Of a stretch of 64,000 nucleotides of DNA, positions 27,888-36,700 are shown in pieces. The position numbers were made by a program, and so were the translations under genes. Origin of the DNA: Paucibacter sp. KCTC 42545 (GTDB lineage Bacteria > Pseudomonadota > Gammaproteobacteria > Burkholderiales > Burkholderiaceae_C). The stretch is from contig NZ_CP013692.1 of NCBI RefSeq assembly GCF_001477625.1, positions 2,046,001 through 2,110,000 on the forward strand, read 5' to 3'. Each line of letters opens with the position of its first letter. Within the stretch, counting starts at the first letter, position 1. Below the pieces are notes generated by a model. It was given only the letters and a program-made list of their open reading frames with translations. It did no database searches and was not told where the DNA came from.

Positions 27888-29261
27888 TCAGATTGCGACG
27901 GCACGCACCACGTATTGCAAGGGCAGCGCATCCCGCACTGCCCCTTCCGGGTCACGGCCCATGGCCAAGGCCATCTGCCGGATGGCCGCCAGCACAGGCT
28001 CCCGCCCCGGCTCATTGAAAATGCGCGGCACGCCGGCCTCCACCCTCAAACCAGCCGACTGAAACAGCTCAAACAAGGTGATGCGGGTGAACCAGCGCAA
28101 ATGGGTGCGGTCCAGTAAACCATCAGCCTCATAACGAAAATCCCCCACGGCTAGGCGCCCTTGCAGGCTCCAATGCTGCACATTGGGAATGCTCGCCACC
28201 ACGCAAGCGCCCGCCGGCATGACCTTGCGAATCTGGCTCAGCACTCGCCAGGGGTCACGCAAATGCTCCAGCACATCGCCAAAAATCCAGCAGTCGCGGT
28301 CAGCGAAGTCGCGGAACAAGGCCTCATCGGCGGCTTCGATGTCCAAATTCAAGACCTCGTTGCAATGCCCACGTGCCACTTGGGCCGCCTTGGGATCAAG
28401 CTCCAAGCCAAGGATGTGCACATCCGGCCTTTGCAATTTCAGGGCATGCGCCAGCGCACCGGTGCTGCAACCCACCTCCAAAATGCGCCGCGCGCCGGCC
28501 GGAATCATGGGTAGCAAATCGGGGTTGTAGCCGGTTGGCGCGGCGCCTTGAGCTTGTGCCAGCTTTTGCTGGGCTCGCGCCTGCGCTTCAGCCATCCACT
28601 CTTCCAAGTGGTAGCCCTGGGTAGCGGTGACCGTGCCACGGCCGATGTGATCCAAATAGAGCTTGCGGGTATCGGGGGTGACGTCGTTGAACGTCCAGTC
28701 CAGATGCCGCAGCAGATGCGAGCGCCCCGCATCATGCAAGGCCAACATGGGCGCCACCATGGGCGCGCCATGCTTGATGGGCAGCGGCCACTGTTTCATC
28801 ACCTCGATATTGCACAGCATGCACGGCGGGTGCAGATAAGGCACTGCCCCGTAGGCATAGGGAATATCAAAACCCTCGCGATTGACATAGGCCACGCCGC
28901 CCACGCCATAGTCCTCGGGCTGCAGATGGGACAGCAAGTCCTCAATAAAGCCCGGTTTCAGGACCACGATATCGCTATCCAGAAACAAGGCGCGGGGGCC
29001 CAGGTCCAACTGACTGATGGCCCAGGCCATGCCCGGGCCATGGTGGATGTTGAACTCCTGCGCATGCAGAGTCACGCCCTCAAACTCGACCAGCATGGTG
29101 CGAATGTCGGCCAGCGGGCCAGGCTCTGAGCCATCCACCACATGGACCGGATTGGGATAGAAGCTCCGAAAGGAGCTCAATAGATTGCGCAGCAAGTCCA
29201 CGCTGTTGTAGGACACCACCACCACCGGCAGGGTTTGGGCTTCAGAGGCAACAAGACTCAT
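27888..29261 (-). CDS. Fused family-2-like glycosyltransferase and SAM methyltransferase
   Basis: This is a two-domain protein of 457 residues. The N-terminal part (about 10-240) has a GT-A-type start LPVVVVSYNSVDLLRNLLSS and a metal-binding-like ALFLDSDIVVLKPG. The C-terminal part, from about 253, is a class I methyltransferase with motif I ILEVGCSTGALAHAL and LGLELDPKAAQVA, plus IFGDVLEHLRDPW. Such fusions are often found in O-antigen or flagellin glycan clusters, where sugar transfer and O-methylation go together. It follows the next glycosyltransferase gene by 43 bp. I chose the ATG giving MSLVASEAQTLP; an upstream extension to 29414 would run into the preceding gene. Confidence 0.8.
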   Translation of the reverse strand: MSLVASEAQTLPVVVVSYNSVDLLRNLLSSFRSFYPNPVHVVDGSEPGPLADIRTMLVEFEGVTLHAQEFNIHHGPGMAWAISQLDLGPRALFLDSDIVVLKPGFIEDLLSHLQPEDYGVGGVAYVNREGFDIPYAYGAVPYLHPPCMLCNIEVMKQWPLPIKHGAPMVAPMLALHDAGRSHLLRHLDWTFNDVTPDTRKLYLDHIGRGTVTATQGYHLEEWMAEAQARAQQKLAQAQGAAPTGYNPDLLPMIPAGARRILEVGCSTGALAHALKLQRPDVHILGLELDPKAAQVARGHCNEVLNLDIEAADEALFRDFADRDCWIFGDVLEHLRDPWRVLSQIRKVMPAGACVVASIPNVQHWSLQGRLAVGDFRYEADGLLDRTHLRWFTRITLFELFQSAGLRVEAGVPRIFNEPGREPVLAAIRQMALAMGRDPEGAVRDALPLQYVVRAVAI

Positions 29262-29304
29262 GGCTGGCTTTCTGGCGAATAGTTCTCGAACGCTGGGCGC
29301 TGAA

Positions 29305-30261
29305 TCAAAACTTGTGGCTGCGCAGGAATTGCTCCCACAGGAGCAAGAACTCCGCCTCGGCCTCAGCTTCGCCCGCAGCCAGGCGCCCCAGCACCGGGAT
29401 GAAGGGCGCCACATCGGGCTCGGCGGTGTAACGGTCCAGCAGCGCCTGATGCAGGCCGGCGTAACCCTTGCGCGCGCTGTCAGGGCTGAGCCGCTCCAGC
29501 CGCACCGCCCCCAGGCTCAAGGCTGCGTAGGCCAGATGAGCGGCTTTCATATGCTTGCCCAGCAACTGCGCGGAGTGGCCCTCGCCGCCCGCCCGGAACG
29601 CACCCAACCGGTCTTGGATATAGGCCACCGGCCCGATCAGGCTGGCCGCCAAAAATGCACCCAAATCCCACAGGCCTTCATAGGAGACGCCTGCAAATTG
29701 CGGGCTGAAAAGCAAATCGGCAGCCTCCTTGCGCATCACGCAGTTGGAGAACTCCCCCAACCAATTGGTGCAATCGGGCAAGGTGCTGGAGAACAGCAAG
29801 GACGCTTCCAACAAGACGATACGGTCGTTAGAAAACCAGACATTCTTCGGGATGGGCATGCCCTCCACCGGCTGGCCTCGCTCATTGGTGCACCAGCGGG
29901 CACTGATGCTGCTGGGGCTGCGGCAACTGGCGTGCGCCATCAGGTGGCGCAGATAGAAGTCGGGGTAGAGGATGTCGTCGTCCAACAAGAGGTGGACCAG
30001 CTCGGTCGACCCGTCCCACAAGCGCAGCAAGTGCTTGAAGTTTTCGTAGGCACCGGCGCGCGGGCCGGTATGCACTTCGATCTGCAGCTTGCGCCGCGCC
30101 AACTCCATTTGCGGTGACTGCAACAAGGCACCGAATACGCCATCCGGGCTGTCGTCCGAAACGATGACTTTTTGCGGCTTGAGCGTCTGCGTCATCAGCC
30201 CCGTCAACAACTCAACGATGTACTTGGTCTTGTAAGCAGGAATCAGGGTGGTGACTTGCAT
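29305..30261 (-). CDS. Glycosyltransferase family 2 protein
   Basis: This is a 318-residue GT-A-fold glycosyltransferase. The start MQVTTLIPAYKTKYIVELL, then VIVSDDSPDG and the metal-binding triplet LLLDDDILYPD, are the standard family-2 marks. The remainder is rich in aromatic and hydrophobic residues with no clear membrane anchor, so it is probably cytoplasmic or membrane-associated. It is the first gene of a two-gene minus-strand operon that diverges from the giant repeat genes across about 500 bp. Donor and acceptor are unknown. Confidence 0.88.
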   Translation of the reverse strand: MQVTTLIPAYKTKYIVELLTGLMTQTLKPQKVIVSDDSPDGVFGALLQSPQMELARRKLQIEVHTGPRAGAYENFKHLLRLWDGSTELVHLLLDDDILYPDFYLRHLMAHASCRSPSSISARWCTNERGQPVEGMPIPKNVWFSNDRIVLLEASLLFSSTLPDCTNWLGEFSNCVMRKEAADLLFSPQFAGVSYEGLWDLGAFLAASLIGPVAYIQDRLGAFRAGGEGHSAQLLGKHMKAAHLAYAALSLGAVRLERLSPDSARKGYAGLHQALLDRYTAEPDVAPFIPVLGRLAAGEAEAEAEFLLLWEQFLRSHKF

Positions 30262-30767
30262 GGCGAGTGTGCCCAACAGGCTTGACGCCGATATTGAGCA
30301 TTACAGCGAGAACTCGCGCCCAGCCATCCTGCCAAAAGCTGCACGTTTGGGCAGCTTTTCCATCCAATGCCTGCTTGCCAGACACCTAGCATGCCGACAG
30401 AGATTTGCTGAGATGCCTGACTGTGTCATTTTGAAGTTATGCGACCAGAACCAGGCTTTAAGCAAAAAGTACCCAATCAGCACATGTCTGAGCGAAAGCC
30501 CTGCATGTGAAGCCATGGTTGCTAAAGATTGGCAGCCTTGTGCCGAAGTTTGCAGATATCGCCCCAGAGCCCAAGCCCATATTGAGCCCAAACCCTGGAA
30601 CCACAGACAGTTTTCAGTTCTGTACCTGAGCGTGGCGCCCTTCGTTTCGACGCCGAGCGCCAAGCCCAAAGCATTCACGTGACTGTAGCGAAACGATCCG
30701 GTGAGCCTCCAAGTTCAGTCTTGAATTCACCAGCCCCGAACAGTCACGCCCACCTGAGGTAAAGCTC
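30262..30767. other. Intergenic region upstream of the giant repeat gene
   Basis: This 506-bp stretch is less GC-rich than its surroundings and holds no convincing gene; frames on both strands lack good starts or family features. It contains a perfect nine-base hairpin (AAAAGCTGC 30334-30342 and GCAGCTTTT 30351-30359), which is terminator-like in both directions. It should also carry the promoters of the divergent glycosyltransferase and giant genes. A good ribosome-binding site GAGGT (30753-30757) stands seven to eight bases before the giant gene's ATG. Confidence 0.45.
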
Positions 30768-33700
30768 ATGCCCTCGATCATCACAAGCCTTTCCACCGAC
30801 CAAATTGATGGTCTGACCACGGCGACTCTGCGCAAGCTGACTTCAGAAGACTGGGCAGCATTTACGTCTGATCAGCTGAAAGCGCTGACGACCGAGCAGA
30901 CGGCCAGCTTGTCCACCTTGGCGATCAAGTCACTCAGCTCGGAGCAGATCAGCTTCTTCGAGACCGAGGATTTCGCTAAATTCAGCACGGCGGCCATACA
31001 GGCCTTCAGCGCGAATCAGATCAAGGGCATGACCAGTGAGCAAGCACAGGCACTGACCACTAAGCAGGTCAGTGCCTTTGTCACTGAACACATGGCCGCT
31101 TTGGAGTCGCAGGACCTGAAAGCCTTGGGGACCGAGGTTTTCAAGGTCATCAACTCCAAGCAGCTCGGCGCCCTGACCTCGGATCAGCTTTCAAAGATCG
31201 AGACCGAAGACGTCGCCAAGCTGAGCACCTCAGCACTGCGAGGCGTCACCAGTGATTCCCTGGGCGCATTTGGCACCGACCAGATCAACGCCCTGCTGAC
31301 CAATCAGATTCAAGCCCTCACGACCCAACAGCTCAAGGGCATGGGAACCGACCAGGTTGCCAAACTGGAAACCGAGGATTTGCGTGCCCTGACGACGGCG
31401 CAGATTCGGTCCTTGGCCACCGATCAATTCAACGCACTGGGCACCGACCAGATCGCCCAGTTGACCACGACACAGGTCCAGTCGCTTAACACCACCCAGC
31501 TCGCTGGCATGGAGTCGGCCGACCTGAAAGCCCTGGCCACCGACCAAGCCAAGATCCTCAGTTCCGCGCAAGTCGGCGCCCTGGCTTCGGACCAACTCAA
31601 CAAGCTGGAGACCGAAGACTTTGCCCTGCTGAGCACGGCCGCCCTGCGTGGCCTGACGTCCGACGGCATCCGTGCCCTGGTGTCTGACCAGATCAACGCT
31701 TTGGGCTCGGCTCAGATCCAATCCCTGACGACCCAGCAGCTCAAGGGTCTGGGTACCGATCAAGTTGCCTCGATGGAAACCGCCGATCTGCGCGCGCTGA
31801 CCACCGTGCAGCTGCGCTCCCTCGGCACCGATCAGTTCAATGCGCTGGGCACCGATCAGATTGGCCAGCTGACCAACGCACAGATCCAATCCCTGACGAC
31901 GGCTCAACTCGCCGGCATGGAATCGGCCGACCTGAAGGCCCTGGCCACCGATCAAGCCAAGCTGCTCAGCTCCGCTCAGATCGGCGCGCTGGCCTCGGAT
32001 CAGCTCAACAAGCTGGAGACCGAAGACTTCGCCCTGCTGAGCACGGCCGCCCTGCGTGGCCTGACTTCCGACGGTATCCGTGCCCTGGTGTCTGACCAGA
32101 TCAACTCCCTGGGCTCGAACCAGATCCAGTCGCTGACGACCCAGCAACTCAAGGGCTTGGGAACCGATCAGGTCGGCTCGATGGAAACCGCCGATCTGCG
32201 CGCGTTGACCACGGCACAGATCCGCTCTTTGGCGACCGACCAATTCAATGCCCTGGGCACTGACCAGATCGGTCAGCTGACCACCCTGCAGGTGCAAGCC
32301 CTGACGACGGCCCAGTTCGCCGGCATGGAATCGGCCGACCTGAAGGCCTTGGCCACCGATCACGCCAAGATCCTCAGCTCCGCTCAGATCGGCGCCCTGG
32401 CTTCGGATCAGCTCAACAAGCTGGAGACCGAAGACTTCGCCCTGCTGACCACGGCCGCCCTGCGTGGCTTGGGTTCGGACGGTATCCGTGCCCTGGTGTC
32501 TGACCAGATCAATGCTTTGGGCTCAGCTCAGATCCAGTCCCTGACAACCCGGCAACTCGACGGCCTGGGCACCGATCAGATCGCCGCGATGGAGACCGCC
32601 GATCTGCGCGCCTTGACCACGGTACAGATTCGCTCCCTGGGTACCGACCAGATCAACGCCCTGGGCACCGATCAAATTGCTCAGCTGACCAGTGCGCAGA
32701 TCCAAGCCCTGACGACCGCCCAGGTCGCCGGCATGGAGTCGGCCGACCTGAAGGCCCTGGCCACCGACCAAGCCAAGCTGCTCAGCTCCGCTCAGATCGG
32801 CGCCCTGGCCTCGGATCAGCTCAACAAGCTGGAGACCGAAGACTTCGCGCTGCTGACCACGGCCGCCCTGCGAGGCCTGAGCTCCGACGGCATCCGTGCT
32901 TTGGTGTCTGACCAGATCAATGCCCTGGGCTCAGCGCAGATCCAGTCGCTGACCACTCAGCAACTCAAGGGTCTGGGCACCGACCAGATCGCCGCGATGG
33001 AAACCGCCGATCTGCGCGCTTTGACCACGGCGCAGATCCGTTCCCTCGGCACCGACCAGATCAACGCCCTGGGCACCGACCAGATCAGCCAGCTGACCAC
33101 AGCTCAGATCCAGGCCCTGACGACCGCACAAATGGCCGGCATGGAGTCGGCCGACCTGAAGGCCCTGGCCACCGACCAGGCCAAGATCCTCAGCTCCGCT
33201 CAGATCGGCGCCCTGGCTTCCGACCAGCTCAACAAGCTGGAGACCGAAGACTTCGCCCTGCTGAGCACCGCTGCATTGCGGGGCCTGACGTCCGACGGCA
33301 TCCGTGCCCTGGTGTCTGATCAGATCAATGCCCTGGGCTCGAACCAGATCCAGTCACTGACAACCCGTCAACTCGACGGTCTGGGCACCGATCAGATCGC
33401 CTCGATGGAAAGCGCCGATCTGCGTGCGCTGACCACGGGTCAGCTGCGCTCCTTGGGCACCGACCAACTCAATGCCTTGGGCACCGACCAGATCGGCCAA
33501 CTGACGACCACTCAGATCCAGGCCATCACGACAACACAGGCCGCCGGAATCGAAACCACCGATATCCGTGCCCTGACCACTGAACAGGCCAAGGTGCTGA
33601 GTTCGGCCCAAATCGCCGCACTGGCTTCTGACCAGCTCAGCAAGATGGAGACCGAGGACTTCGCATTGCTGACCACGGCCGCCCTGCGTGGCCTGGGTTC

Positions 33701-36700
33701 GGACGGCATCCGTGCCCTGGTGTCTGATCAGATCAATGCCCTGGGCTCGAACCAGATCCAGTCGCTGACCACTCAGCAACTCAAGGGTCTGGGGACCGAT
33801 CAGGCCGCCTCGCTGGAGACCGCTGATCTGCGTGCCTTGACCACGGCGCAGATCCGCTCCCTGGCCACCGATCAGTTCAATGCCTTGGGCACTGACCAGA
33901 TCGCTCAGCTGACCACCCTGCAAGTGCAAGCCCTGACGACGGCCCAGTTCGCTGGCATGGAGTCAGCCGACCTGAAGGCCTTGGCTACCGACCATGCCAA
34001 GATCCTCAGCTCCGCTCAGATCGGCGCCCTGGCTTCGGATCAGCTCAACAAGCTGGAGACCGAAGACTTCGCCCTGCTGACCACGGCCGCCCTGCGTGGC
34101 TTGGGTTCGGACGGCATCCGTGCCCTGGTGTCTGACCAGATCAATGCTTTGGGCTCGAACCAGATCCAGTCGCTGACGACCCGGCAACTCGACGGCCTGG
34201 GCACCGATCAGATCGCCGCGATGGAAACCGCCGATCTGCGCGCCTTGACCACGGCGCAGATCCGCTCCCTGGGTACCGACCAGATCAACGCACTGGGCAC
34301 CGACCAGATTGCTCAGCTCACCAGTGCGCAGATCCAAGCCCTGACGACGGCTCAGTTCGCCGGCATGGAGTCGGCCGACCTGAAGGCCCTGGCCACCGAC
34401 CAGGCCAAGATCCTCAGCTCCGCTCAAATCGGCGCCCTGGCCTCGGATCAGCTCAACAAGCTGGAGACCGAAGACTTCGCCCTGCTGACCACCGCCGCCT
34501 TGCGTGGTCTGGGTTCGGACGGCATCCGTGCCTTGGTGTCTGATCAGATCAATGCCCTGGGCTCGAACCAGATCCAGTCGCTGACCACTCAGCAACTCAA
34601 GGGTCTGGGCACCGATCAGGTCGCCTCACTGGAAACCGCTGATCTGCGTGCCTTGACCACGGCGCAGATCCGCTCCCTGGCCACCGATCAGTTCAATGCC
34701 TTGGGCACTGATCAGATCGCTCAGCTGACCACCCTGCAGGTGCAAGCCCTGACAACGGCCCAGTTCGCTGGTATGGAGTCGGCCGACCTGAAGGCTCTGG
34801 CCACCGACCAGGCCAAGATCCTCAGCTCCGCTCAGATCGGCGCCTTGGCGTCGGATCAGCTCAACAAGCTGGAAACCGAAGACTTCGCCCTGCTGAGCAC
34901 CGCCGCCCTGCGTGGCCTGGGTTCGGACGGCATCCGTGCCCTGGTGTCTGACCAGATCAATGCCTTGGGCTCGAACCAGATCCAGGCGCTGACCACTCAG
35001 CAACTCAAGGGTCTGGGGACTGATCAAGTCGCCTCGCTGGAAACCGCTGATCTGCGTGCATTGACGACGGCACAGATCCGCTCCTTGGCCACCGATCAGT
35101 TCAATGCCTTGGGCACGGACCAGATCGCTCAGCTGACCACCCTGCAGGTGCAAGCCCTGACGACCGCCCAGTTCGCTGGCATGGAGTCGGCCGACCTGAA
35201 GGCTCTGGCCACCGACCATGCCAAGATCCTCAGCTCCGCTCAGATCGGCGCCCTGGCCTCGGATCAGCTCAACAAGCTGGAGACCGAAGACTTTGCCCTG
35301 CTGACCACCGCCGCCCTGCGTGGCTTGGGTTCGGACGGCATCCGTGCCCTGGTGTCCGACCAGATCAATGCCCTGGGCTCAGCTCAGATCCAGTCGCTGA
35401 CGACCCGGCAACTCGACGGTCTGGGCACCGATCAGATCGCCGCAATGGAAACCGCCGATCTGCGCGCCTTGACCACGGCGCAGATCCGCTCCCTGGGCAC
35501 CGACCAGATCAACGCCCTGGGCACCGATCAAATTGCTCAGCTGACCAGTGCGCAGATCCAAGCCCTGACGACGGCTCAGTTCGCCGGCATGGAGTCGGCC
35601 GATCTGAAGGCCCTGGCCACCGACCAAGCCAAGCTGCTCAGCTCGGCTCAGATCGGCGCCCTGGCCTCGGATCAGCTCAACAAGCTGGAGACTGAAGACT
35701 TTGCCCTGCTGACCACGGCCGCCCTGCGTGGCCTGGGTTCGGACGGCATCCGTGCCCTGGTGTCTGATCAGATCAATGCCCTGGGTTCGAACCAGATCCA
35801 GTCGCTGACCACTCAGCAACTCAAGGGTCTGGGCACCGATCAGATCGCCTCGATGGAGACCGCCGATCTGCGCGCTTTGACCACGGCGCAGATCCGCTCC
35901 CTCGGCACCGACCAACTCAACGCCCTGGGCACCGACCAGATCAGCCAGCTGACCACCGCTCAGATCCAGTCCCTGACGACCGCACAGATGGCCGGCATGG
36001 AGTCGGCCGACCTGAAGGCCCTGGCCACCGACCAGGCCAAGATCCTCAGCTCCGCTCAGATCGGCGCCCTGGCCTCGGATCAGCTCAACAAGCTGGAGAC
36101 CGAAGACTTCGCCCTGCTGAGCACAGCCGCCCTGCGTGGCCTGACCTCCGACGGCATCCGCGCCCTGGTGTCTGATCAGATCAATGCCCTGGGCTCGAAC
36201 CAGATCCAGTCGCTGACCACTCAGCAACTCAAGGGTCTGGGGACCGATCAGGTCGCCTCCTTGGAAACCGCTGATTTGCGTGCCCTGACGACGGCTCAGA
36301 TCCGCTCCTTGGCCACCGATCAATTCAATGCCTTGGGCACTGATCAAATCGCTCAGCTGACCACCCTGCAGGTGCAAGCCCTGACGACGGCCCAGTTCGC
36401 TGGCATGGAGTCGGCCGACCTGAAGGCCCTGGCCACCGACCATGCCAAGATCCTCAGCTCCGCTCAGATCGGCGCACTGGCCTCGGATCAGCTCAACAAG
36501 CTGGAGACCGAAGACTTTGCCCTGCTGACCACGGCAGCCCTGCGTGGCCTGACCTCCGACGGCATCCGTGCCCTGGTGTCTGACCAAATCAATGCTCTGG
36601 GCACAGCACAGATCCAGTCGCTGACAACCCAGCAACTCAACGGCTTGGGCACCGATCAGATCGCCTCGATGGAAACGGCCGATCTGCGCGCCCTGACCAC

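Noticed and set aside
30248..30682. Plus-strand 144-codon frame and an opposing 125-codon frame in the gap before giant gene 1
   Set aside because: Neither has a ribosome-binding site, domain or convincing composition; they overlap one another on opposite strands.
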